Assembly: GCA_025642065.1 (NCBI GenBank)
Contig: JAODUP010000054.1
Location: forward strand, 389,501 to 453,500
Reading direction: 5' to 3'
From: Paralvinella palmiformis
Taxonomy: Eukaryota > Annelida > Polychaeta > Terebellida > Alvinellidae
DNA: 64,000 nt
Below are positions 26,555 through 37,825 of the stretch, in pieces (positions within the stretch are counted from its first letter, which is position 1; each line of letters opens with the position of its first letter). The translations under genes were made by a program, and so were the position numbers. The notes beneath the pieces were generated by a model that was given only the letters and a program-made list of their open reading frames with translations, did no database searches and was not told the DNA's origin.

Positions 26555-26730
26555 GTTTAACTGGCAGTGTGGTTGGCCACCGATCTATAGTACCTGGGTT
26601 CAAACCCCGGCCAGGCTATGTCAGAAAGGTGTTTCATCTTTCACTTCGCCTCACTACATTTGGAGGTCGCTCGGCCCATTTAGCTTAGTGTGTGCACACA
26701 AATGGCCGTAAAACAGCAACAAATACACTT
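26555..26730 (+). repeat. tRNA-derived SINE copy
   Basis: The A-box-like tggcagtgtggttggcc is followed about 35 bases on by B box gggttcaaaccccggcc. The body then reads gtttcatctttcacttcgcc and ggtcgctcggcccatttagc. The same order of motifs is present, more diverged, at 10150-10325 (reverse) and 29675-29840. This is the best-preserved copy. Confidence 0.75.
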
Positions 26731-26865
26731 CTCTACTTATAGAGCTAACCTTAACCTCACTAACCCTAAAACACCGAAGTAAATGACCGAGTGGATGAGT
26801 AGGTAAGATTTTATAATATATCAGTACAATATAATATTTTAGTATCTTTTCCGGCATGTCCAATG

Positions 26866-26985
<120 letters not shown>

Positions 26986-28287
26986 GGGGGAAATATTGTG
27001 AGTATTTCTGTCAACAATACGCAGCTTTATTGGGTTCAACAGTTAACATTACAATTAATGTAAATCAAGGAAACGAGTGCCATCGTATAGGTCAATTTAA
27101 TATGATGAGTCCATTTTTTGTTAAACTTAGGAATAACAGACACATCAATTAGCTTAGCTATCTTGGTCGCAATTTATTTACGAAATGTGCATCTATAGAT
27201 ATAACAACTAAATGTCGAAGCTAGAAGGCAACATGTTCGGAATGTTTACAACAGACGACTGTTTTGTATTACTTCTTTTTGGCATTGTTCCATTATGCGT
27301 CATAACGTGCGAGGGTTAAAATCGAAATTAATGCATACAAAAGAATAACAAACGTGATGATCTGGTATGCAAGAGAAAATTAAATGACCTGGCGCTATTT
27401 TGATGGGAAATAAGGTTTTGGTGGAATTTAGTACCATCTAATATTTACTATTTATGAATTGTAATATATCTATTTTTAGATAACGAGTGTAATCCTTGTT
27501 TTGAAACTGTTTTAAGTGTCTGAGTAAAATGTCTAGCGAAGATGGTACTAGAGAATAATTCATATGGTTTAAAAATCTTATATATTTAGCAAAATAGTAA
27601 TCCAATAAATATTTTATTTGATTAATGGCGGCAACAGTGGAAATAAACACCGTACTCAGCACATGGCACAATAATTTAATAAACATAGACTATGGATTTG
27701 AAAAAGTTACCCCTATAAAATATTATTTAAAAACAACTAAACTAGGATAGCATATTCTACATATTAATTACTAATGCCCCTGAAACTCATACTATTACAT
27801 GCACCCATTAAAAACAGTTATGGTGCGAGTCCCCTTGTGTTTGGTGAGCTGTGATTTTGTTTACAAAACTATCAGCATGCTAATGGCTCCCTATCCAGAT
27901 TGAATGCTTCCCCATTTGATTTAACCATTTTTTTTGTGAATGGTACCTTTTTAATGATAATTCTTTTCTTTTTAATTTCCAAGAAAGTGACCGGCCTCAT
28001 CGAAAACACGTGAAAGTGACTCACAGTTCCGTTATTTAGACAATGACAACCAAATAAATTATTATGCATATTTCGACAAGGTTTGATGCTATGATTTACA
28101 CAAAATATTACACTTGTCTTTTGATATTTGGCACAATTCTGGAGATTAAACACAAAATTAACCAACCATAAATACTTTTCAAGTATGCCTTGAATATGAT
28201 ATTCCCGTTAGTGAAAAGTAGCAGCCGACACATGAATTTCTTATCTATTGAAAATTATGAAAAAACACAATAAAAATTAGATTTAGG

Positions 28288-28335
<48 letters not shown>
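28288..28335. repeat. (GT)n microsatellite
   Basis: About 48 bases of alternating GT. Confidence 0.97.
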
Positions 28336-28337
<2 letters not shown>

Positions 28338-29674
28338 CCCTTTGCACTTAGGTGAACCACGCCCTCGATTATGAACAAAACAACGCAACAATAAGCTGTA
28401 CAATTCATTTGCGATTTGCTGCAATTTAAGATCTCGTTGGCACTGCGAGTTTTTTGTACTACCCGGAAGCCAGATCATCGTTACCTGACGAGTTAAATGG
28501 GATGTTCGGAAAGGGACCCATATATCCAGATCGTTAAACAACATTTGGGAATCCTTGTGCCTCCCGATCATAAGTTACCCCCCCCTCCCCCCGACACACA
28601 CGCGGAATATTGGAAACATCTTAACTGGTGTATCATTCTCTTAACAAGCTTCAACGCCTAAAGGAGTAGATATTTAATTAGTAATGTTTTAAAATTCGGT
28701 TATTAATGTACTTTACTCAACATTAATAATTAACGCCGCGTTCGCGCGCCCACACTAATACTAACACACTGTCTTCATTTATTTACAAGTCTTTAATATA
28801 GTAAGAACTCGTATAACAATAGTATGACGTTGTAAGTGGGACTGGTCAAAAAGATCTCAAAGTCAAGTTGTATTCTCAGATATAATTCCAGTTTGGCCAT
28901 AACTATATAGGACATTCACCCGTTCTTTCGGAAATCATGCTTCCAAAATTCGGTTTCTATTTTGTAATGTTTTCCTTTACTGTACTGCGGGGCGTTCCAA
29001 CAACACAGTAATTAGAGCAATGCGCTGCAAGCCTCCAGTAGTAACAAACCAATCAACCTATCAACTTTGGTGTACAACTTTCGAACAAACATGACTTCTC
29101 TCTTTTTTAAGTGTATGAAGGTAGTGAGGCATTCCATGGGGGGGGGGGGAGAAAATTTATTTTATTGCTTGCTATCTACAGATTAGAAAACGATTTTCTA
29201 TGTTTTTCTAATTTTTCGAATATTTCGCTCGTTACAACTATCCATATTTCCGTGGCATTTAAATGAAAAATATCTTTAAAATGGGACCCTTCACTCAAAC
29301 AAATTTAACCCTATTCCAAAGAAACTCTCATCTAAATAATAAAATTGATATTTATATACTTATAGTTATACACATAAAAAAAACATAAATTTTACTTTTA
29401 TGGCTAATATATTTAAGTGTTAACGGGCATCACCAATATACACGTTAAAAGACTGACACAGGTCAGAAGGACACTCAGATTTAACATACGATATCCTGTA
29501 TGATACCTTCTAATTCAAAATCTTACTCCATATCATTCAAAAAGGGCAGTTTCAGTTAATTGTAATATTATCCTTTTTGACAAGATGCAGAGAAGCAAAA
29601 CAAAAAACGATTAAATTATACACAAAATTATATAATAATATAAATTTATTAATACATAATGGCTATTGTGTTGA

Positions 29675-29840
29675 TTCTCCATGATTTAACTGGTAGCGAA
29701 GTTCAGCGCAGACCTACGGCATCTGGGTACAAAAGTCCGCTAATCTGGGTCTGCATTTACGCCGCCTCTATAACCTTGAAGGTCACTCGGCCCCTTCAGA
29801 ATACCATATGCACAAAAATGACCATAAAAGATTTTACATC
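29675..29840 (+). repeat. Diverged tRNA-derived SINE copy
   Basis: Aligns by eye with the SINE at 26555: ctccatgatttaactggtag against ctccatggtttaactggcag, then ggtcactcggccccttcaga against ggtcgctcggcccatttagc. The B box is decayed (tgggtacaaaagtccgc). Confidence 0.6.
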
Positions 29841-30815
29841 AATATTATTCTAAGCTTCTGTGTTTTGATAGCTGCAGCTTTCTGATCCTGTATAAGTGCC
29901 AATAGTTTATACGTACTATCTGCCGGGCAGTGATTCGTTAAATGTTTGAATATATTTGGTCCAGCTGTAGCTCTGCTGTAGGTGTAAAACTGTCACGAAG
30001 CTCTGATGAACTGTGCAGCTGGGGAATATCATTAGCTGACATAGTAATTAAGGTTTTGAATACAAAGATATTGAGTATGGAAATATAACTTGCTCCAGAC
30101 CACAACACATATACGTCAACATGATATCATTTTATGCTTATACCTACATCAGTCAAAATTACGTGGAATCTATGTTGGACCCTGGTGTTGTTTCCATGTG
30201 GAATTTAAATTATATTTGAAAGTTAAATGCACATGATAGTAATCATGTTGAATCCAAATCTGGACATCCACCTTAAATGCACGTAATGATTTCCAATTTG
30301 GATCCACCATGCAGTGTATTTTCACACTGAATCCATGTCACGATTTTCACACCTACATATTGCACATACTTACGACAAAAATAATGTTTATTTCCAACTC
30401 GTACAATAGTGTTGAAACCTGGCGCTTATATGAACACTTTGGTAAACATCTATAAAGAAATGAGAACTACTGCGTCCATTTGAGTAATATACCTGTACTT
30501 AATATTTGCATTTAATATTGCAAAAATACGCGAAATAAAACAAAAATGGGAAAGTGATTACCCTATAAAACATGTACTACTCACAACAAATTCGAAATAC
30601 TTTGGAAAATGTATAGCTTTACTGGAGAATGATATCTACAACAAAAGTTGATATCTAGACTATGGAATAAAAATAATTTCCCTAATACTGTAATCAAAAT
30701 ATTCTCTGAATGGCGTCTGAGCTGTGCCTAAACATTTATGAGTAACTGCGATGGTTCGACAGTCATCTCTGGTGAACTTAGTGTAAGTAGACGCCTCAAA
30801 TTTGGCAAGAAAGGT

Positions 30816-30887
30816 CTAAAAATCGAGGTATTTAGTAAATTTCTGGCCGACTGACAGTTCCTCGACCCTAGCGCTCTTGGCCGCCAT
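30816..30887 (-). other. Short minus-strand frame with ATGGCGGC start in a GC-rich patch (possible promoter or small ORF)
   Basis: Minus-strand AAAAATGGCGGCC carries the YY1/TISU core ATGGCGGC and opens a 23-codon frame starting MAAKSARVEELSVGQKF that ends at TAG. The 150 bases upstream (30890-31060) are GC-rich with internal near-duplicates (caaaatcttcact twice). No consensus donor occurs before the stop. It might mark a promoter for an unseen gene, a small ORF, or a repeat. Confidence 0.2.
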
Positions 30888-31949
30888 TTTTCCGTCTTCC
30901 GCCAGTTGTTAGTAAAACGGGGAATGCCAGGGACCGACCGGGACTGCTGCCGATCTTAGTCGGATGCGCAATCGGCAAAATCTTCACTTGGGGAACTGAA
31001 TCTTTGCCGGGTGGGCGGGAGACAAAATCTTCACTGGGGAACCGGCAGCCGGGTGAATATTGACTTACATAAAATAAATTACATCAAAGTCAAGACCTAA
31101 TATCATTCACTTATTGTGAGTAGATTATTAATATATGTTTTCATCTAAAATATATTGTTCAGATCAAACTCCTATATCTATATATTCAGTACTTTTATAC
31201 GACGTTTGGCCGGACAACCACGTCGAGTTAACCTACTATAAATTTCGTTCTATCCTAGTTATTTATAACCAACTTTTACTGTAACAGATAATGTGCAAAT
31301 AGTACGTAGGTCCAAACACGGCATTTTACTGGTGCTACATTTTGTACTTGTGTGTGGCACGTCTTGCTAGAGCCACCATCTCCTCTGATACATAAAACTC
31401 ATAGCATTATTACGCACCATTTTTACAACTGGAGCTGTTTCGAAACTGGACCGTCCCGTTTCGCAACCGGTATGTATGGTTTTAAGAATGTCTGGCCGTT
31501 TAGCAAAACCATTTGGCAACGAGATGTCGCGCTGTTATTTCTAAATTTTCTGTATTATTGACCAGTTATCTAGCAAAATTATGATATTATTGTGAAATTT
31601 AAATTGAATATAAACTATATAGACCTCTATATATAGATATATGAACAAATAAATTCTGAAAACAGTAAATTATTTGAAGTTGTTGAAACGTTCCAGAACG
31701 GGCAATTTCTAAACGTGAAGCGGATCGATTTAACAATTTCAAAAATATCCGGTTTTCAGTAATTATATTAAGGACACTATATATACACATATATAAATGC
31801 ATACACACATGCGAAAATCATAAATTCATATTTTACAAAATGGTGCACAATCAAATTTATCATGATCTGATCATGCCTATGTGGTTGCGAAACGGGGAGG
31901 CTTGCGGTGCGGTTGCGAAACGGGAAGGTACAGCATCACCTGTAGTTGT

Positions 31950-32530
31950 TGAGCTTGCACTGTGAAAGTGCTATGAGTGTCTGCGCGTAAGGCTCTGACG
32001 ACACTCTGCATGCACTTTCCGCACAACGGAGAACCCTTTCTCACGGTCAACATTTCAATATGGCAAGCTGAGAACAGCGACCATTACTTGTACAAGTGCG
32101 GGGAATCGCATCTGTCCCATTGTCGTCTTTATCTTCATGATTACACACCAGTAACGGTCAATATATTCCTGCACCCCACCTTCTTCCATGCCGATCTCAA
32201 TGTTCTTCATAAGCTGGATGTCTTCTTTGATTACCTCTTGGTCAACAAGAGGAGCAAAGCGTTCAGCAGCACAGCAGAGTTTGCGAACATCGCTAAAACA
32301 AGGCAGCTGTCTGGAAACATTACTATCACTAAGTCGGTGAAGTGGTCGGCTACGGAAGCCGAGAGGTTATACTCGGCCACATACTGTGCAGAGTACCTCT
32401 GCCTTTGTGATGGTGGAAGACGACTGCGGGTTCACAGCGAAGAACGGCATCATTCACCCTGGCCTCATTTGTTTTGTGTGGTGCGGTGGCCAGGTGCACA
32501 TTTTGTGGAAGTCTACTCCGGTCTCGTATG
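31950..32530 (-). pseudogene. Broken hAT-superfamily transposase fragment
   Basis: Read on the minus strand, successive pieces match hAT/BED-type transposase-like proteins: ITKAEVLC (about 32405), then in another frame AEYNLSASVADHFTDLVIVM, then CCAAERFAPLVDQEVIKEDI, then the C-terminal dimerisation block NVDREKGFSVVRKVHAECRQ (about 32055-31995). At least two frameshifts and an in-frame TGA just before NVDREKG break the gene, and the N-terminus is missing. The 208-codon plus-strand frame over the same bases is an antisense shadow. A dead element next to a LINE fragment. Confidence 0.8.
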
Positions 32531-32599
32531 GTCCCGCTCATTCCTAATAAATACGTTTCAATCAATAAAAATAAATCAAATATTTTTCATAGGCTATAT

Positions 32600-33262
32600 A
32601 TAGTTCTCATGTTCTGCGGTGTTCCCCGATTAAGGTTCTGTTCTTGGGCAGCTGTTGTTTACTTTGTACACCACACCATGGCCTTATTTTATTCACAGCC
32701 ACAGATTAGACCACTATTTTATGCAGATGGCACCCAAATATACATCTCTTTATCTACAGCAGACACATATCTTTCTCTTACACAGCTAGGTGATTGTCTC
32801 AGTGATATCTCTAGTGGCATGACAAAACATAGACTGTATGCAATCTTGGTGTTACATTTGATACCAATTTTAATTTCAGAAAACATATTTCTCTGACATG
32901 TCGCTGCAGCTTCTACTATGTTCGTGACCTTCGCCGTATTCATCGCTATGTTTCTCTTTCAGTTGCCAAAACCATTGCTACAGCACTCATTATTAGTAGG
33001 CTAGATTACTGCAACTCTCTTCTTTATAACATATATCGCATTTAAGGAAATTCTAAAATTTCAGTGTGTTCAGAACTGTTTAGCTAGGGTTATCACACGG
33101 TCTTCTCAGGTTTTCTCATTCTATACCACTCCTGAAATCACCTCATTGGCTCCCTGTTCAATCTCATATCATTTCAAACTCTGCACTACTGCCTATCAAA
33201 CTCTTTCTTTCAGTGAGGGGAGTCTTCGTATCTATGTCCATGCTCTCTCTCACTCTCTCTCA

Positions 33263-33307
<45 letters not shown>

Positions 33308-33600
33308 CTCTAGCACCCAAGCCCAGCTAGAAATCTATCACCGTTTATCTGTTTTTCATTTATTGTCTGTTCCGAAGGTTAAACTCATCCTGGGACTCAT
33401 GCTTTTTCAGTTGTTGTCCCTACTCTTTGGAACTCACTCCATGAACATATTATGTCATCAAATAACAAAGTTACTTTCCGTCACCATTTGAAAACCCACC
33501 TTTTCAGACTTAAATTGCTTATTCCTCCTAAGTTTCCACTGCATCTGATCATTTGATTTTTTTTTTGAGGATATTAAAGTTATTATTATTATTTTCAAAA
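32600..33600 (+). mobile_element. 3' part of a non-LTR retrotransposon (LINE), degenerate
   Basis: The plus strand shows the reverse-transcriptase core FYADGTQIYISLSTADTYLSL (Gly replaces the catalytic Asp of Y-A-D-D) at about 32715-32780. It is followed by ISRLDYCNSLLYNI (about 32990), VQNCLARVITRSSQ (about 33075), and in a third frame FSVVVPTLWNSL and VTFRHHLKTHLFRL (about 33395-33520). It ends in an ATT-rich tail near 33590. Order and motifs fit the CR1/L2/Crack-like groups of LINEs. A TC microsatellite (33241-33303) interrupts it. Frameshifts and stops make it non-functional. Confidence 0.85.
33241..33303. repeat. (TC)n microsatellite inside the LINE fragment
   Basis: Roughly 60 bases of CT repeats with small interruptions, lying between LINE-derived coding segments. 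Confidence 0.95.
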
Positions 33601-34634
33601 TCAATCAATTGAAGATATAAATCGAATCCACCCATTTAATTGCCAAAGATATCACAGTAAAGTCAATTTTCTTAGTTGATTCTCCAGTGATCAAGCTTAA
33701 TTATGTATCTTTCAACGCAAGAAAACTTATATAATATATGTAAAACACCTAAAAAATAGAATCCCGGAGCTACGCTTGTTGGAGCTCGATTTGGGAAAGT
33801 TGTTCTATTTCAGTGTCCATTCATTAATTGCACCAGAATTAGGAAAATAAACACAACGAATAACACCATATTTATTAATTTCAATAATTGATTATTTCCC
33901 AAAATCGAATTGCGTCCGATTAATCGTCTACTTATCAGTTTGCAATAAATTATAATATTTCAACTCTTCATATATGCCGTTATAATACTTCATATCATCT
34001 ACTGCGTGTACGTTACATTAATTAAAGCCACAATATAGAGTTTATGAGAAATATGTTGAGGACGGGAATAATCTTCCTAACCGAACCAAAACGGGCATGA
34101 AGCCCTATAATTATAAACTGTCCCAAGATTTAAACGATAATTATTATTTATCTGTGAAAGCAACCTTGAAGTTGAACAGGTGCACATGTCATGTGTTTTA
34201 GAACGGATTTTAAATATTGGATTTTGTAATGAAAGAAATAGATGAAAGTTCAATTAAGTATTACATGTTTACCGTGATCAGATTGTTTTTAAAGACATTA
34301 AGCTAAACCTAACAATACTATTTTAGTTGATATAGTATGTGCGATTGACTAAGAGAGAGCTCTAGTATGCATGATTATGGTTTCACTTAACTCATGTTCC
34401 TGATGTTGTAATACGAATATCTTGGTTACGAAATGCCAAGAAAGCTATTAATATGGAAATGCTTTGGATGGTTGGAACAAAGTAGTTCACTGATGATTTT
34501 TCTTACAATGATTTTTCGACTTATTTTTTCATGTGGCGTAGTTCTGTCCACGCATTTGATTATTAACGTTGAATGCGCAATGACGAAAACGTTTGGTTAC
34601 CAATTTACTCTGATACGAATTATTTTACAGTGAT

Positions 34635-34643
34635 CGCCATTTT
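34635..34643 (-). promoter_or_regulatory. YY1-type AAAATGGCG motif, candidate NDFIP promoter element
   Basis: Plus strand CGCCATTTT, about 70 bases upstream of the candidate NDFIP start codon at 34715. This motif is common close to transcription starts of widely expressed animal genes. It is too short to prove a promoter. Confidence 0.25.
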
Positions 34644-34714
34644 GTTCAGAAGCTTACGGGGAATTTATCAGTTGATGTCGTATTGATTTGCATATAGTTT
34701 CGTGATAATCTATA

Positions 34715-34741
34715 ATGGACAGAAGAGTGAGCTATGAATTG
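34715..34741 (+). CDS. Tentative first coding exon of the NDFIP gene
   Basis: ATG at 34715 opens MDRRVSYEL, followed by donor GTATAT (after 34741) or, four codons in, by the stronger donor GTGAGC (after 34726). Either junction is in phase 0, as required by the next recognised exon (40083). An in-frame TAA lies three codons upstream of the ATG. The short N-terminus is in line with NDFIP proteins, whose first exon is brief. There is no strong sequence match, and a second phase-0 candidate exists at 35169-35204. Confidence 0.3.
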
Positions 34742-36225
34742 GTATATGTAAAGTATTATTCGTTTATACGCATATCTGATTACGCTATAACGCAACAATA
34801 TTCGGACACTTAACATTTTATCAAACGATACACCAGACTCAGACCAGATCGAAGTCTAGAGGACTAGTCTAGGCCTAGGGTTCAGATCTATCAGCTGTCA
34901 TAGCTGAAAGCAAACTGGCTAAACATGTAGATTTAGATCTATTGTTAACATAACAATAACATAAAATTAACCATCCTTTTGATTCTAAGCTGTTACTTTT
35001 CGTTGTATTAGACTTACTTTTAAACCGAAATCACGTGTCGATGATATGATATATAATATTATAAAGTATATAGTTATAAAAAAAAGAACCCCTTCGATAT
35101 TCATGGCTTAAATCGTCATTGGGAAGACACTTTCATAAACGTTGTGAACGAACGTCACAAAAAAAACAATGGCCGACTACGACCGCCCCTTTAATTTCTT
35201 TAACGTAATCAGATGTTTAATCATGTTACCATTTTGGTACATAAACAACTTTATTGTCTGATTCATTATCTGTCGAAATACAGGCATTTTTCACTATGTG
35301 ATGTTGAAATGTATGTACCGCATATTTTCTGATGCTCAATGAAAATAATGTCACTGACATGTTTTTTCCTTCCAAAGAATAACTTTTTAATAATTTACAG
35401 TTTCGCACACTAATTCATATGGAGGCCAAAAAATGTGGTATTGATATTTTTAGTAAGTTGTTTAAGATACAAAAAACACATTATTGTTGTTCACTTTCGA
35501 ATCTAATCTCCCAGGTGTTATCATCATGATGGTAACAATTATAGCAATGTTAATAAATAGTAATTGCCATTGGTGACACAAATTCTATTATCTGATTAAA
35601 ATGTTTACAACTTTCTTTACATGTTATCTATTGACATAATTCAAACTGTATATGATTTTAGAAACTGAGCTTTTTATATTTGTGTAGTTTGCTTTATTTA
35701 ACTACCAAATTATTTTTTTTTATGAAAGTGTCTACATTGGGCACTTGTTAAGTTGTTCACATTTGGTAGACTTTGTATTTTCTGTTTATAAAAGATGCAT
35801 AAACTGCAATAAACTAATATAGTTGAAACCAGTCTATTCTTTCCTGAAAATGAGTTTTGAATCACCATTCTGATTCATATAATTGCACTTAACTTAAGCA
35901 GTTAAACCTAAAATAAACAAATGCATAATGTTTTTATAAACAAAGCTTTGTCCCTTTTTTGATAATTGACAAACTATATAAACAGTGCTTTTGAACAGGC
36001 TTTAAATATGAAAAGATCACTTTATAAATTTGGTATAATGATAATAAATAAAAATATATTTGTAATTTGTGTGTTCACAAAAATACATTTACCAGTTGAC
36101 AGCACTTTACGGTGACTCACTGGTGTTAACCTGCATTATTTGAGTTATTATAACTCTCAGTAAATGCTTGTGTGTTTTTGCAAAAACTTTCATTTCATAT
36201 TTTCAGGACTAATACAGCTGTAGTC

Positions 36226-36640
36226 ACAAATATCAAAAATAATGTTGAAATGTGTAAATGATCACCCACATATTAAATAATCCAGTTCAAAGCGCTGATT
36301 AATAGACTTTTAATGGCCTATGGGCACCACCATTTTGAAGCCAGACAGAGACCGGAAGCTCCTGAATGCTGAAGTCACTTCAACACATCCAGTTGACCTG
36401 AAGTCTGTAGAGCCCGTGCAAAAGCAAGTGTGAGCAAAGAATTATTCCAGAACATAATGCAACTGTGTGGTTAAGATTACGTCATGAATGACATATGACC
36501 ATATCAGTTTGAGCCAGAAGGAACCTGACAAGAGGAAGATGATTCAAATGGCTCAGATATTAATGCTCAAGAGAAACTATAATCCGCATCAGTATAGATA
36601 TTGCCCATTTGACATCAGAGCATTTCAGAATATTTAACCT
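36226..36640 (-). mobile_element. Left member of an inverted element pair in NDFIP intron 1
   Basis: The reverse complement of 42345-42720 aligns along most of this stretch (for example gatcacccacatattaaata atccagttcaaag, gaagctcctgaatgctgaag, gacctgaagtctgtagagcc, ggaacctgacaagaggaaga). The outer terminus seen in the right member (CTTAAAGGGATAG) is not preserved here. No transposase frame. Probably a non-autonomous DNA element. Confidence 0.8.
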
Positions 36641-36854
36641 TCCATGTGCACAGAAGTGGCTATAAAACATCAATCATCATCACACTTCATGACAGAAATG
36701 AATCACCAAAGATAGATTTTGCAAACCAACCTTTTTTAACCTCTTTCCACTTGTAACGAGTCTGCAGGCATTACTGCTAAAGTGTTAGTGATCGTTACAA
36801 AGCCCCTCGCACGTTTGTATAGCAGACAAACTTTTTGAGACACTGTTGTGACTA

Positions 36855-36875
36855 ACCTACCCACAATGCATTTCA
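36855..36875. promoter_or_regulatory. ZNF143/Staf-like motif CTACCCACAATGCATTTC
   Basis: Close to the Staf/ZNF143 consensus YYCCCANNATGCM (one mismatch). It lies in a repeat-rich part of NDFIP intron 1 next to an unrecognised minus-strand frame (36921-36736). It may be incidental or part of an element's promoter. Confidence 0.2.
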
Positions 36876-37023
36876 GCAAATCTCGTGGAATAACACTTCC
36901 GATCTCGGACTTCATTTCCATGTTTACATCGTGTGTTTTGATGAAGTGAGTTGATTTTTATGATTTTTTAAAATTGAATTAAGTTTTAGAAACTTTTTTT
37001 CTGGATCAAGATGGAGGAATAGG

Positions 37024-37227
37024 GTGACAGTTTGGAGAGCACTTGTTGGTGAAAGTGATGACGATGAGGAAGATTTTCATGGGTTTACTGTGGAAGAAGC
37101 AAAGAAGGGTCTGATGTTGATTGTGGTGCAAGAGGGAATCTTACAATCAGACAATGAGCTGTCAGACAACACTTTCAGTGACAATGGTGGGACTTACCAT
37201 TCACCATCTTTGTTGAATAAGTTCTGA
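37024..37227 (+). pseudogene. Acidic frame resembling a piggyBac-type transposase N-terminus
   Basis: 67 codons containing GESDDDEEDFHGFTVEEA. Acidic Ser/Asp runs followed by F-x-G-F are typical of the N-termini of piggyBac-derived (PGBD) proteins. No catalytic DDE region follows. It lies just inside the left member of the inverted element pair. The identification rests on composition and one motif only. Confidence 0.3.
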
Positions 37228-37614
37228 AGAGCCCAGAAATATATCACTGGGCCAGTTTGTCCAGCAGAGGATACTGAGAGGATTTTTTCCTCCACCAGTC
37301 TGTGGCAGCATCCTTCAGCTGAATCTTCTTCCTGTATCTAGCAAGCTAATGACCTATTTGTGATATCAACGATTGAGTTGTGAACTCACTAAAACCTGTC
37401 ATCAGAACACCTGACCCAAATAAATCATCATTTGAATCAGATTCCAGGCATGCAGATGTTGTTCGAGTTTTACTTCCATGTGAAAAGGAATGGGTTCAGG
37501 GTTAGCTTCCTACCTAACTAGTGGTTGAATGCTGGGAACAATTAGTGAATTACACTTGTTCCATGCTACTGCACCACTTCACCGACCCACAAACTACAGT
37601 AGATGTGGACTGCA

Positions 37615-37825
37615 CATGCATCTTGGAAATGGTGTATTGGAATTGATAAAATTGGAATTGAAGTTTGCTTGCAAAAAATTTATTTATCTTTTAATTTTTT
37701 AATTCAGAAATATTTCCTCCATGACAATCGTACTTGGAATATAAATTATTCAGAGTAGGTATTCCAAGTGAGTATTCGGAGTATCTACTCATGGTTAAAA
37801 GAGTAGGTAAAAATGGAATTGACCC
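37615..37825. repeat. Dispersed AATTCC-rich repeat, copy 2
   Basis: Related to 19250-19375: ggaattgataaaattggaat and taattcagaaatatttcc then tccatgacaa. It ends aaaatggaattgaccctata, matching the start of copy 1 in inverse sense (tatatggggccaattcaatt-like). Confidence 0.55.

Larger units (their letters stand above)
27100..31900. other. Intergenic stretch, no recognised gene
   Basis: Apart from the microsatellite at 28288, the SINE at 29675 and a short GC-rich patch at 30870-31070, I see no conserved coding exon. Minus-strand frames of 97 codons (28165-27872) and 108 codons (28571-28245, running into the microsatellite) have no recognised domain or splice support. Confidence 0.5.

Noticed and set aside
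28245..28571. 108-codon minus-strand frame
   Set aside because: Part is microsatellite; the rest shows no domain and no splice context.
31977..32603. 208-codon plus-strand open frame
   Set aside because: It is antisense to a recognisable but broken hAT transposase fragment on the minus strand, and its own translation has no domain.
35169..35204. MADYDRPFNFFN as NDFIP exon 1
   Set aside because: Phase-compatible with a good ATG context, but the donor (GTAATC) is weak and there is no similarity; kept only as an alternative in the findings.
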